DNA of 64,000 nt from Lachnospiraceae bacterium (GCA_902363835.1 CABJBM010000001.1:333882-397881), one strand, 5' to 3'. Positions 1 through 8,512 are shown, numbered from the stretch's first letter. Numbers and translations: made by a program. Notes: generated from the sequence alone by a model not told the origin.

Positions 1-23
1 ACCGGTACATGCCAGCCAAGCAA

Positions 24-66
24 ACCGGCTCCAGATTCAGGGCAGGCTTAAAGCCGGTGTTTTTAT
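24..66 (+). terminator. Possible terminator of a gene upstream of the window
   Basis: A 7-bp stem (ACCGGCT at 24-30, AGCCGGT at 52-58) is followed by GTTTTTATT on the + strand. The loop is long (21 nt), so this is only a moderate candidate. The rest of 67-144 shows no gene. A small inverted repeat, TGTCCTG/CAGGACA (119-139), lies just past the end of the following minus-strand gene but has no T-tract. Confidence 0.4.
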
Positions 67-144
67 TATATCTGATGTTTTCAATAACCTCAATCATAAA
101 ATAAAGTGAGCTGCGGTATGTCCTGCTTTTAACAGGACAGGTGA

Positions 145-1818
145 TCAGATATTTGTGAGCCGTTCAAACAGCCGGTTGACTTCGATCTGGCCATACCCCC
201 AGATATTATTGGGATATGTATTCGCGCTGCTTCGCAATGCTCCGCGTATGAGCAGCCGGTTCACATCATTTCCGGTAATATTCGTATAATTTCCTCTTGG
301 AATCGCCCATTCAAAAACCATGGCAACAATCCCCGCCGCCTGGGCTGCTGCAGATCCGCTTCCTGTTATGCTTCCGTATTGGTTTCCCGGAACCGCACAG
401 GTAAGCTGATATCCCGGTGCTGCGATATCGGGTTTCACAAATCCTGTCCTCGTATAGCCTCTTCCTGATTCAGGCAGTACGGTATCATTGAATTGATTAT
501 AAGCGGTAACTGTCAAAGGATTGGTTGCATTTCCAGGAGAAGTTATGGTGGTATCCGGATTAGAGTTTATAAAAAAGGTTTCTTCTGAGATCAGATTCCC
601 GGAAGGCAGCCATGCATGAAAGGAAAATGGTCCATTATCAAGATTCTGCACCCGGATCATCCAGATCCCGGGAAGGGGATTTTGAAAACGCATTAATATC
701 AGCTGATCCCCGGTCTCTTCTTCAAAAATATAATTGTTTATCCATATAACACCCTGGTTGAGTACAAAGGGAAATCTTCTGCACTCCCCCAATGCCGGAT
801 AAACCTGCCCCGTTGTCTCCCTGTTTGGAGCGGTAATTTCTATGGACAGCCTTGCAGGAGCAGAGGGCCATAGCTCAATGGCAAAAAGTTTGTCATTTTC
901 CCCGACTCTTAATTCAAAGTTATTTTCAAAGGGCTCCGCAGTGGTATTGTTAAAGTAATGTCTTCGTTTATTTGCTTCATTGCCGGTGGTGATCGTTATT
1001 CCTGTCTGAGGCTGCTGCGCCAGATAATTCGTAATGAAGCTGGTGGCCCCCCGCCCGTCATGGCTTGACTGGTTTGTTCCCATTGCAATGCATATGGCAA
1101 TGGGACGGTTTAACCTTTGGGCAAAGGAAGTCACATAAGTGATTCCAATGATCAGATCGGACTCCTGATAACATTCAATGTCTTCTGGAACAAAGAAGAT
1201 CTTTTTTAGGCTGTTTTTTGCCGGCTTCAATTTTACTACCAACAGGTCAGCTTCCGGAACAACTCCACTGAATGACTGTTCCAGGCTGGGCTTCCCTGCT
1301 ATTACACTTGCGATTGCGGTCCCATGGCCATTGGTGTCTACTGAAGGCACTATGGACAAAGGATCTTCCGACCTTAACGCAACATTAATATGCTCCCTGC
1401 TGTATTCAGTTCCATAGGTAAATCCCTCCGGCGGCTCACCATCCTGTATGGTCTGATCCCACAGAGAAAGGATGCGGGTCGTTCCATCATTATATAAAAA
1501 CGCCTGATGCTGATAATCAATTCCCGTGTCAATGACTGCCACAATAATTCCCCGCCCGAATAAGGCCAGATAAGGATTCCTCTGAACAGTTCCGATACCG
1601 GATTTTTCAAGGCTGACCGTAGAGCTGAGTGTTAATATGGAAGGGAATGCATTATATGGATAGATTCCCAAATCACAGGGATTCACCGAATCATTAGGAA
1701 TATGAGCCAAAGAATGCCTTAAATCCATATGTGTTATATTATCCCCGGTATCATATGTAGGAATCATTACATTGCTGATGATCAAATCATAATAATTATC
1801 ATCCAATATTTTTTGCAT
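145..1818 (-). CDS. Csp-like S8 (subtilisin) family protein, probable pseudoprotease
   Basis: A 557-residue subtilisin-fold protein of the clostridial Csp type. It has no signal peptide and a short N-terminal prodomain-like segment. The catalytic Asp is D97 (VIDTG), the His is H165 (GHGTA) and the oxyanion Asn is N280 (TTGNEA). The catalytic Ser motif, GTSxAA in active family members, reads G-S-G-S-A-A-A at 486-492, so residue 488 is Gly (GGA codon at 355-357). A shifted Ser lies at 489. Csp proteins process or regulate the spore cortex hydrolase SleC during germination, and C. difficile CspC is a known pseudoprotease. The gene is divergent from a paralogue of almost equal length at 2052. RBS GGGAGG precedes the ATG. 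Whether any proteolytic activity remains cannot be told from sequence. Confidence 0.85.
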   Translation of the reverse strand: MQKILDDNYYDLIISNVMIPTYDTGDNITHMDLRHSLAHIPNDSVNPCDLGIYPYNAFPSILTLSSTVSLEKSGIGTVQRNPYLALFGRGIIVAVIDTGIDYQHQAFLYNDGTTRILSLWDQTIQDGEPPEGFTYGTEYSREHINVALRSEDPLSIVPSVDTNGHGTAIASVIAGKPSLEQSFSGVVPEADLLVVKLKPAKNSLKKIFFVPEDIECYQESDLIIGITYVTSFAQRLNRPIAICIAMGTNQSSHDGRGATSFITNYLAQQPQTGITITTGNEANKRRHYFNNTTAEPFENNFELRVGENDKLFAIELWPSAPARLSIEITAPNRETTGQVYPALGECRRFPFVLNQGVIWINNYIFEEETGDQLILMRFQNPLPGIWMIRVQNLDNGPFSFHAWLPSGNLISEETFFINSNPDTTITSPGNATNPLTVTAYNQFNDTVLPESGRGYTRTGFVKPDIAAPGYQLTCAVPGNQYGSITGSGSAAAQAAGIVAMVFEWAIPRGNYTNITGNDVNRLLIRGALRSSANTYPNNIWGYGQIEVNRLFERLTNI

Positions 1819-1857
1819 GGTAAGGCCTCCCTGTCTATACTACTGGCACATATGATA

Positions 1858-1886
1858 TATTTTATGCAACAAGGTTTCTATTATGA
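1858..1886 (-). promoter_or_regulatory. Sporulation sigma (SigE/SigK-like) promoter of the minus-strand Csp gene
   Basis: Read on the minus strand, TCATAAT (1880-1886), a 13-nt spacer and CATAAAATA (1858-1866). CATANNNTA is the -10 pattern of mother-cell sigma factors, and SigE -35 elements carry an ATA-rich core at about this spacing. The element and its flanks closely match the promoter of the divergent paralogue (1982-2010). The -10 lies 39 bp upstream of the ATG. Confidence 0.6.
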
Positions 1887-1981
1887 GCATAAGAAAGGGA
1901 AACGTACACACGTTCCCAGGCATCAGAAGCAGCCAATAGCCAAAGAGCGGCAATAAGCGGCTAAATGCATGGGGACAGCGC

Positions 1982-2010
1982 TCATATCAGGAACATTGAC
2001 GCATAAAATA
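1982..2010 (+). promoter_or_regulatory. Sporulation sigma (SigE/SigK-like) promoter of the plus-strand Csp gene
   Basis: TCATATC (1982-1988), a 13-nt spacer and CATAAAATA (2002-2010), followed by a short conserved tail ending CATATG. The geometry is the same as at 1858-1886 on the other strand, as expected if gene and promoter were duplicated in inverted orientation. Mother-cell expression is inferred from the -10 pattern only. Confidence 0.6.
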
Positions 2011-2051
2011 TACCATATGTTCTAACTAGATCTTATCAGGGAGATTTAATC

Positions 2052-3728
2052 ATGGAAAAAATACTGGACAATAATTATTATGACGTGATTATTAATAACT
2101 TAGTGGTTCCAACCGTTGGCATCGCCAATGATATCACAATGCTGAATGACAGGTTTTCCCTTCTGCATATAGCAAAAAACAATATGCAGCCATGCGATCT
2201 GGGTCAAAACCCCTACCATATCTTTCCATCCCTTTATGCCCTTACATCTGTTATTAATCCTCAAGCCCCCGACATAAACGGTCCCATGGCAAATACGGAT
2301 TACAGCGCATTAGGGCAGGGAGTGATTATTGGAATCATAGACACAGGAATTGATTACCGGCATCCTGCATTCATGAATAATGATAAAACAAGCCGGATTC
2401 TTTCCATATGGGACCAGAGCATACAGGATGGAGAGCCTCCTCAGGGATTTACCTATGGCACAGAATACACAAAAGCTGCCATAAATGATGCGCTTCATTA
2501 TGAAGATCCTCTTTCTGTTGTCCCCTCAACCGATACCGTTGGCCACGGTACGGCTATTGCAAGCATCGCCGCAGGCAGTCCCAATAAGGAATACTCCTTT
2601 AGCGGAGTTGTCCCAAATTCAGATCTGGCCGTTGTGAAATTAAAAGAAGCCAAGCCGAATCTTAAGATGATATTTTCTGTTCCGGAAGACAAACTGTGTT
2701 TCCAGGAATCAGATATTGTTCTTGGAATACGTTATTTGACCGGCATAAGCCATCGATTGAAACGTCCCATTGTCATATGTATTGCTTTGGGCAGCAGTCA
2801 GGGCAGCCACGACGGACGTGGGGTTTTAAGCACCTATTTGGAAAATCTGGTGCAGCATCCTGACCTGAGCGTTACCATATCTGCCGGGAACGAAGGAAAC
2901 AGCGGCAGACATTATTCTAATGAGACCTTTTCCTCGCCCTACTTTAATGATTTCCAGCTAAATATAGCAGATGTTGACAAAATGTTCTCCATGGAAATCT
3001 GGGTCCACATTCCCGGAAGGCTTTCCATTGAAATTTCCGCTCCAAACAGGGAAACCATCCCATTTGTCAATCCCTCCTTAAATGAATGCCAAAAATTTGT
3101 TTTCCAGCACAGCCAAAGCGTTGTCTGGGTGAATAATATGGTTTTTGAAAGGGAAAGCGGCGACCAGCTGATATTATTGCGGTTTGAGAATCCTCTTCCC
3201 GGAGTCTGGTACTTCCGCATCCAAAGTACGGAAAATGAAACTTTTTCTTTTCATTCCTGGCTTCCCAGCGGAGACTTAATATCAAATGGAACCTTTTTCT
3301 TAAATTCCGATCCCGATATCACCATAACCGCTCCCGGCAATTCCAGGCGCACCTTAACCGTTACCGGCTACAACCAGCTTACATCCAATATCCTGGATGA
3401 ATCAGGAAGAGGTTACACAAGAAGCGGCCTGGTTAAGCCGGATATCTCAGCCCCAGGCTATCAGATCCCCTGCGCACTCCCGGAAAGCCAATACGGAACC
3501 TTAACAGGTACCGGCGCTTCTGCAGCCATTGCAGCCGGCGCTTCTGCCATTATTTTTGAATGGACCCAGGGCAAAGGCAATTTCACCTATATTACAGGAG
3601 AGCAGGTCAGCCGCATGATTATAAGAGGCGCCCAGAGAAACCCTGCCTACCGTTATCCCAACAACATATGGGGGTATGGACAGTTGGATGTGTTCCATGT
3701 GCTGGATCGGATTTCCAGATTCCTTTAA
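2052..3728 (+). CDS. Csp-like S8 (subtilisin) family protein, probable pseudoprotease (paralogue)
   Basis: A 558-residue paralogue of the protein at 145-1818, alignable from end to end with almost no gaps. It carries D97 (IDTGI), H165 (GHGTA) and N280 (SAGNEG). The Ser motif reads T-G-T-G-A-S-A-A, which puts Gly488 (GGC codon at 3513-3515) at the catalytic serine position. Asp and His are intact, so the loss is specific to the nucleophile. By family precedent it may act in spore germinant signalling or as a chaperone-like partner of an active protease rather than as a hydrolase. RBS AGGGAG precedes the ATG. The stop codon overlaps the end of mscL on the opposite strand by 4 nt. Confidence 0.85.
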   Translation: MEKILDNNYYDVIINNLVVPTVGIANDITMLNDRFSLLHIAKNNMQPCDLGQNPYHIFPSLYALTSVINPQAPDINGPMANTDYSALGQGVIIGIIDTGIDYRHPAFMNNDKTSRILSIWDQSIQDGEPPQGFTYGTEYTKAAINDALHYEDPLSVVPSTDTVGHGTAIASIAAGSPNKEYSFSGVVPNSDLAVVKLKEAKPNLKMIFSVPEDKLCFQESDIVLGIRYLTGISHRLKRPIVICIALGSSQGSHDGRGVLSTYLENLVQHPDLSVTISAGNEGNSGRHYSNETFSSPYFNDFQLNIADVDKMFSMEIWVHIPGRLSIEISAPNRETIPFVNPSLNECQKFVFQHSQSVVWVNNMVFERESGDQLILLRFENPLPGVWYFRIQSTENETFSFHSWLPSGDLISNGTFFLNSDPDITITAPGNSRRTLTVTGYNQLTSNILDESGRGYTRSGLVKPDISAPGYQIPCALPESQYGTLTGTGASAAIAAGASAIIFEWTQGKGNFTYITGEQVSRMIIRGAQRNPAYRYPNNIWGYGQLDVFHVLDRISRFL

Positions 3729-4225
3729 TCCTGCTGCACGGTATCCTGCTGGGTTCCCAATTGGCTTGTACAATATGGGCAGCGAGTGGCATTTACATTG
3801 ACCTTCTGAAAGCAGTATGGGCATTCCTTGTCCACAGGAGCAGCCGGTTCTGCCTGCTGCTTCTTTCCGCGCAGGGAATTAATCGCTCTTATCATCAGGA
3901 AAATAACGGAAGCCATGATAAAAAAGTTGATAACTGCTGTAATAAAAGAACCATAAGCAAACACCGGCCCAAGAGCCTGTGCCGCCTGAAGTGTGGAAAC
4001 ATCTGCGCCATCCGGAGCACTATACAGAAGCACAAATTTATTGGAGAAGTCCACTCCTCCGGTAATTACTCCGATTATAGGTGATATAATATCCTTTACC
4101 AGGGAATTGACAATTGCCTGAAAAGCAGCACCGATAATAACACCGACTGCCAGATCCACCACATTCCCGCGCAAAACAAATTCTTTAAATTGAGCCACAA
4201 TACCCTTTTTATTTCCCATAAACAT
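3725..4225 (-). CDS. mscL: Large-conductance mechanosensitive channel with C-terminal zinc-ribbon tail
   Basis: A 166-residue MscL. The N-terminal amphipathic helix and first membrane helix are recognisable (FVLRGNVVDLAVGVIIGAAF), with the second membrane helix around residues 80-105. MscL forms a homopentamer that opens under membrane tension to release solutes on osmotic downshock. Beyond the usual 130-150 residues it ends in a C4 motif (CPYC ... CPYC), predicted to bind zinc in the cytosol. Similar tails occur in other clostridial MscL proteins. An ATG two codons downstream is an alternative start; the AGAGG RBS fits either. It is convergent with the Csp gene at 2052. Confidence 0.93.
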   Translation of the reverse strand: MFMGNKKGIVAQFKEFVLRGNVVDLAVGVIIGAAFQAIVNSLVKDIISPIIGVITGGVDFSNKFVLLYSAPDGADVSTLQAAQALGPVFAYGSFITAVINFFIMASVIFLMIRAINSLRGKKQQAEPAAPVDKECPYCFQKVNVNATRCPYCTSQLGTQQDTVQQD

Positions 4226-4320
4226 CGTTCCTCTCTTACTGCTTTATAAAACCTGTTGGTAAACTCTGGAATCATAATATCATAAGACGACATATTCTGC
4301 AATTATGAAAGATCTATAAA

Positions 4321-4348
4321 AGCGGGTACCGAACACCGGATACCCGCT
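4321..4348 (-). terminator. Terminator of the Cys/Asn-rich gene
   Basis: An 8-bp stem AGCGGGTA/TACCCGCT, extended by CCG/CGG with one bulge, is followed on the minus strand by TTTATAG. It lies 20 nt past the stop codon of the Cys/Asn-rich gene. Confidence 0.55.
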
Positions 4349-4368
4349 CTTCCTGCTTACAGCCGCAC

Positions 4369-4584
4369 TTATCTTCTGTTACACTTACAGGAAGGATCAT
4401 TGCAGCCATCTCTGAAACCGGCACAATAGGCCTCTTTTTTTGCTTCCGCACAAGGATCACTATTGCAATTATTATTGCAGCTATTACTGCAGTTGTTGCT
4501 GCAATTATTGCTGCAGTTATTATTACAGTTGTTGCAACGATTGTTGCAATTACAACCACAAGACCTGAAATTAAAACATCCCAT
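4369..4584 (-). CDS. Small Cys/Asn-rich repeat protein, probable spore protein
   Basis: A 71-residue protein starting MGCFNFRSCGC and running into repeated C-N-N-x-C / C-S-N-N units (about residues 9-42), then a charged tail with three further Cys near the C-terminus. I do not recognise a named family. Short Cys-rich, low-complexity proteins of this type are common in clostridial spore coats. AGAGG lies 8 nt before this ATG. A longer frame starting 5 nt upstream is hydrophobic and looks like a shadow of the repeat. A SigE-like promoter sits directly upstream and a hairpin terminator downstream, so it is its own transcription unit. Confidence 0.7.
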   Translation of the reverse strand: MGCFNFRSCGCNCNNRCNNCNNNCSNNCSNNCSNSCNNNCNSDPCAEAKKEAYCAGFRDGCNDPSCKCNRR

Positions 4585-4613
4585 ATCATATACCTCTTCG
4601 CATAATTATATCT

Positions 4614-4643
4614 TATTGTATGGGATGACCAGACAAGATGTGA
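4614..4643 (-). promoter_or_regulatory. SigE-like promoter of the Cys/Asn-rich gene
   Basis: Minus-strand TCACATC (4637-4643), a 14-nt spacer and CATACAATA (4614-4622). CATACAAT matches the SigE -10 consensus very well. The -10 lies 30 bp upstream of the ATG. Confidence 0.55.
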
Positions 4644-4654
4644 ACCCGATTTTC

Positions 4655-5125
4655 TTAATTATAATGACCTGATAATATTGATTTTACGGCATTTTCAATT
4701 TCCTCATAACCGGTACATCTGCATAGGTTGGATTGTAACCATTCCTCTATTATATGGTTATCAGCATTTGGAACGCGCTTAGCCAATGCATGGCAAACCA
4801 TCAGAAACCCGGAAGTACAATAACCGCATTGAAATCCCCAGTTCCTTATAAATGCATCCTGTATTGGAGCATTTTTCAATCCTTCCACTGTGGTTATTTT
4901 ATGTCCCACAGCCTCTGCCGCCAGCATCAGGCAGGATTTGACCGGCATGTCATCAACCAGCACTGTGCACGCGCCGCAATCCCCGTTTTCACAGCCGCTT
5001 TTGGCCCCGGTTAAGGACAGCTCTTCCCGAAGAACGTGAAGCAGAGTATAGGACGGCTTGACCATAACGGATTTATCCTCACCATTTACATTAAGAACTA
5101 TCACACTGTTTCCTGATATATACAT
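4655..5125 (-). CDS. Molybdenum hydroxylase [2Fe-2S] subunit (XdhC/CoxS type)
   Basis: Small iron-sulfur subunit of a xanthine-dehydrogenase/CO-dehydrogenase-family enzyme, 156 residues. The N-terminal plant-type ferredoxin domain binds one cluster through the CENGDCGAC motif and a later Cys (VKSC). The C-terminal helical domain binds the second through QCGYC and CRCTG. It passes electrons from the molybdenum centre to FAD. The ATG at 5125 is chosen because GAGG lies 6 nt before it; a TTG four codons upstream has no such site. It is last in an operon and follows the FAD subunit by 24 nt. Confidence 0.9.
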   Translation of the reverse strand: MYISGNSVIVLNVNGEDKSVMVKPSYTLLHVLREELSLTGAKSGCENGDCGACTVLVDDMPVKSCLMLAAEAVGHKITTVEGLKNAPIQDAFIRNWGFQCGYCTSGFLMVCHALAKRVPNADNHIIEEWLQSNLCRCTGYEEIENAVKSILSGHYN

Positions 5126-5149
5126 ATAATTCCTCAATTCCCGAAAAGA

Positions 5150-5980
5150 TCATCCGATCTTTTCAAAATTATTAAGCATCTCCTGCAGCATGTTTTTTAA
5201 TACAAACTCTTTATATTCCCTGCTTCCTGATAAATCCCCTTTACAGTCACTGTGTGCTAAATTTATGATCTTTTTAACCTTCTGTTCCGTGTTATATATT
5301 TTATGGTTTATGATCCTTTCAGATAAGAGAATGGGATTATCCCCGTATCCGGAAATCGCCGCTTTTACCGCCTTCTTATTTTTCAATGCCGCCATGGTAA
5401 TCAGCGGATAATCTATTTTTTCAATTTTAGTTCTTTTTACATGATTATAAGGTAAATTCAAATTATCCTCTTCTATTAATACGGATACCAGAAATTCACC
5501 TTTATTTAACTGTAATTTTCCCTTGAATGCCTGTAAAAACGGCAGCTGGACCAATCCGCCCTGAGTCATTATCTGCAGAGTACAATCACTGAGCATAAAC
5601 GGCAAAGACGCCTCACGGTACTTAATTGTTCCGGCCAGATTGCCGCCGATGGTGATTTTCCCCTGGATTGTGTGGTCTGCAATTCTTTTTATGGTCTTGG
5701 ATAACAGGGGATATGCATTGAATTCCGCAATGTTTGTAAGGGTTTGTGCAGCTCCAATTCTGAATTTTCCGTCACTGACCTCAAGCTGATTGCATTCAGG
5801 TATTCCTTTTAAATCAATGACCGAATCAAATTTTATGCTATTTACCCTGGCCATACTGATGATTTCCGTGCCCCCTCCATAGTAAAGAGGTTTTTTGTTA
5901 TTTAAAAGCAAATCACGGTAGCAGCTGAATGCTTCTTCCATGCTTTCTGGTTTATAATAATCAAAATCAAAAGGTATCAT
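5150..5980 (-). CDS. Molybdenum hydroxylase FAD-binding subunit (XdhB/CoxM type)
   Basis: Medium subunit, 276 residues, near the usual length. It begins with the FAD-binding PCMH region (YYGGGTEI near residue 35; GAAQTLTNIAEF and TIGGNLAGTI further on) and ends in the CO-dehydrogenase flavoprotein C-terminal domain. It takes electrons from the [2Fe-2S] subunit and passes them to NAD+ or another acceptor. Its ATG overlaps the stop of the large subunit (ATGA, 5977-5980), so translation is probably coupled. Confidence 0.9.
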   Translation of the reverse strand: MIPFDFDYYKPESMEEAFSCYRDLLLNNKKPLYYGGGTEIISMARVNSIKFDSVIDLKGIPECNQLEVSDGKFRIGAAQTLTNIAEFNAYPLLSKTIKRIADHTIQGKITIGGNLAGTIKYREASLPFMLSDCTLQIMTQGGLVQLPFLQAFKGKLQLNKGEFLVSVLIEEDNLNLPYNHVKRTKIEKIDYPLITMAALKNKKAVKAAISGYGDNPILLSERIINHKIYNTEQKVKKIINLAHSDCKGDLSGSREYKEFVLKNMLQEMLNNFEKIG

Positions 5981-8301
5981 AATTTAGACCTTTCTCTCCA
6001 TATGAATTCAGGGGTAATGGGAAGACGGTTTACATCGATCCCAGCGGCCAATGATACGGCATTAGCCAGAGCGGCAGGTATTCCAATAATGCCGTGCTCT
6101 GCAATGCCCCTGGCTCCATAGGGCGCGTCAATTTGGGGTGTCTCTACAAAATCCACCAGATATTTGGGGTTCTCTCCGTAACGAATCATTTTATAGGTGC
6201 GGAAACTGGTATCTTCCACAATTCCATTTTCATTGTAGATGAAATCTTCACTGGTGCCAAGTCCCAGGCCCATGCACATACCGCCCATAACCACGCCCCT
6301 TGCAGTCTTGGGATTTAAAACCTTGCCCGCATCAATTACAGTAGCTGCCTTTAAAAGCCGGTAGGTATGCTGTCTGGTATCGTATTCAATTTCAACAGCC
6401 TGGGCGCCTATTGTCCAGCTCTGGCCGGCCATTCCCTGTCCCGATGCTTTGTTTAAGGGGGTAAGATGATTCAAGACATAGCTGCCCCGCCCAATCACAG
6501 GCCCTTTAATAGAATTTCCATTGGAATACTGATAGCCTTTGACCAAATCCTTGAACATGATATATAGCTCAGGATCATGCTTTGCAAAAATCATCTTATT
6601 TTCAAAATCCAGATCCTCCGGCGGGCACCGCAGCGCAATTGATGCCAGGTTCAGTAATTGGGATATGGCATCATCAGCCGCATTTAATACGGCACGCCCC
6701 ACCAAAAAGGTAGTCATGCTGGCAACCGTTTTCCATAAATAAGGGGTTGACTGGGTGTTTACATCCAACTTTATATAAACATCATTGATATTTACTTTCA
6801 TTTTTTCTGCCAGTAACTGTGCTGCCGTTGTCTTCATTCCAGGACCTATCTCAGCGGCACCGCAATCCAGATTCATGCTTCCGTCAGAATTGAAGGTCAA
6901 AACAGCGCTTGCGCCTGCATCCGTAGGAGTATCGGAGGTCTTGATAAGACAGCTGATCCCTTTTGCTCTGACCAAACCATTCCCTTCTTCTATGCGCGAT
7001 CCTTCCCTCCAGTTAATGATGGTTTTTAATCTTTCAAGGCATTCTGCCCCATTTCCTGTATTGCTGGCTGTGACCTTGACCTGGGTTGGGGTCAGATCGC
7101 CGGGATGGATCATATTTAATAGCCTTAGCTGAAAAGGATCCAGCCCTGTTTCAACCGCCAGCTTATCCATCATTCTCTCCAGACAAAAGGTATGTGCCTC
7201 ATGTCCGAACCCCCGGAACGAGGTTATATATGGATGGTTCGTATACACGCTGTAACAATCACATTGGATATTGGGTATCCCATAGGGTCCGGTGCAATCC
7301 ACAGCTATGGCTTTCGTTATTTTAGGAGAAATATCGGAATAGGCACCGGAATCTATCTGGAATACCATTTCAGCTGCCATGATCTGCCCGCTTCTTTTAG
7401 CCCCCATCCTGATTGTTCCTTCCAGCCCCAGATGACATGGAGAAGTGACAATATCCTCTTCTCTCGTATTCGCCAGGTTGATCCATTTGCCCTTTGCATT
7501 CATTGCGGCAATTACTGCAAGCACCTCTGGCTGTACGCATGACTTCCCTCCAAATGCGCCGCCAACAAAGGGAACATGGACTATAACCTTTCCTTCCGGA
7601 ATATTAAAATATTTGCTGATTAATTCTTTTACCTCATAGGGAGACTGTGACGAGGTCTTTATTATGACACTGTCATCGGGCATGACCATACAGTGGACAG
7701 CCCTGGTTTCCATGGCAGCATGATCAGACTGAGGCAGTGAAAAGCTGCCTTCTACAACAATCTCGCTGTCCTGCCAGCCTTTCTGCATGTTGCCCATTCT
7801 GATTTTTTGATGATGGCAGATATTGGTTCCTTTTACAGGGTATACTTCCTCAACGGATTTTGTATATGACATGAGAGATTCATGTATGATAACGGGATTC
7901 TTTTTAGTCGCCTCTTTTACGGAATTTACAACCGGTAAAGGTTCATACTCTACAAGTATCTTTCCTGCCGCCGCCTTTGCCTGCATTTCATCATCTGCAA
8001 CAATGACCGCAACCGGTTCGCCGTAGTAACGCACTTTTTCTCTGGCAATCGGAGGCCTGTCCCGAAACAGAGAACCACACATGATCTGATGGTCTTTTGC
8101 AGTGATAACCGCCTTTACCCCCGGCATTGCAGAAGCTTCTCTGGTGTCTATGGATAGGATCCGGGCATGCGCATGAATACTTGTCAATAATCTGGCGTAA
8201 AGCATAGGGGAATCGGTCATATCATTTGTATATTTTGCCATGCCTGTTACCTTATCTTTTGCCTCTTTTCTTACCGTATCTTTTCCCAACAGGGTTTCCA
8301 T
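5977..8301 (-). CDS. Molybdenum hydroxylase large (molybdopterin-binding) subunit
   Basis: Catalytic subunit, 774 residues. The N-terminal aldehyde oxidase/xanthine dehydrogenase hammerhead domain (about 1-120) is followed by the molybdopterin-binding domain with GGAFGGK, FRGFGHEAH and, near the C-terminus, GARGIAEHG, which carries the Glu equivalent to the catalytic residue of xanthine dehydrogenase. The family hydroxylates purines, other N-heterocycles or aldehydes. The substrate cannot be assigned here, and no purine-pathway or cofactor-maturation gene is adjacent. RBS GGAGG. The upstream neighbours are the two YIEGIA-module genes, 19 nt away on the same strand. Confidence 0.9.
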   Translation of the reverse strand: METLLGKDTVRKEAKDKVTGMAKYTNDMTDSPMLYARLLTSIHAHARILSIDTREASAMPGVKAVITAKDHQIMCGSLFRDRPPIAREKVRYYGEPVAVIVADDEMQAKAAAGKILVEYEPLPVVNSVKEATKKNPVIIHESLMSYTKSVEEVYPVKGTNICHHQKIRMGNMQKGWQDSEIVVEGSFSLPQSDHAAMETRAVHCMVMPDDSVIIKTSSQSPYEVKELISKYFNIPEGKVIVHVPFVGGAFGGKSCVQPEVLAVIAAMNAKGKWINLANTREEDIVTSPCHLGLEGTIRMGAKRSGQIMAAEMVFQIDSGAYSDISPKITKAIAVDCTGPYGIPNIQCDCYSVYTNHPYITSFRGFGHEAHTFCLERMMDKLAVETGLDPFQLRLLNMIHPGDLTPTQVKVTASNTGNGAECLERLKTIINWREGSRIEEGNGLVRAKGISCLIKTSDTPTDAGASAVLTFNSDGSMNLDCGAAEIGPGMKTTAAQLLAEKMKVNINDVYIKLDVNTQSTPYLWKTVASMTTFLVGRAVLNAADDAISQLLNLASIALRCPPEDLDFENKMIFAKHDPELYIMFKDLVKGYQYSNGNSIKGPVIGRGSYVLNHLTPLNKASGQGMAGQSWTIGAQAVEIEYDTRQHTYRLLKAATVIDAGKVLNPKTARGVVMGGMCMGLGLGTSEDFIYNENGIVEDTSFRTYKMIRYGENPKYLVDFVETPQIDAPYGARGIAEHGIIGIPAALANAVSLAAGIDVNRLPITPEFIWRERSKL

Positions 8302-8320
8302 TGGTCACCTCCTAAATGTT

Positions 8321-8512
8321 CTACTTGCTTATTAATACATGGTCGCCGTTTTTCAGCTGCACAACATTGGCGTGAAGTGCCTTCCCCAAATCGATCAGAC
8401 ATATTTCACGCTCCTCCAAATCAGGGATATAAAGGGTCAAAGGATCGCCTGATATGATCCTTTCTTTGTTATCTGTTATATAAACTAATATCTCCGGATT
8501 ACTCTGTCCCAT
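8321..8512 (-). CDS. Capping complex subunit for YIEGIA (small partner protein)
   Basis: A 63-residue acidic protein with no membrane segment. I identify it as the small protein usually encoded with YIEGIA-family membrane proteins, annotated in public genomes as a capping complex subunit. This rests on its size and position: it overlaps the YIEGIA gene by 14 nt. RBS AGGAGG. The biochemical role of the pair is not established. Here it sits between YIEGIA and the molybdenum hydroxylase large subunit in one operon. Confidence 0.7.
   Translation of the reverse strand: MGQSNPEILVYITDNKERIISGDPLTLYIPDLEEREICLIDLGKALHANVVQLKNGDHVLISK

Noticed and set aside
145..3728. Inverted pair of subtilase genes considered as an assembly artefact
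   Set aside because: The copies differ at many codons and amino acids throughout, so they are true diverged paralogues.
4440..4560. Repetitive DNA considered as a CRISPR-like or simple-repeat array
   Set aside because: The periodicity follows codons of a C-N-N-x-C repeat protein; there are no spacers and no constant palindromic repeat.
4314..4589. A 91-codon hydrophobic minus-strand frame and a plus-strand Leu/Gln-repeat frame over the Cys/Asn-rich gene
   Set aside because: Both are frame shadows of the same triplet-like repeat. The RBS spacing and the upstream promoter fit the 71-residue Cys/Asn frame.
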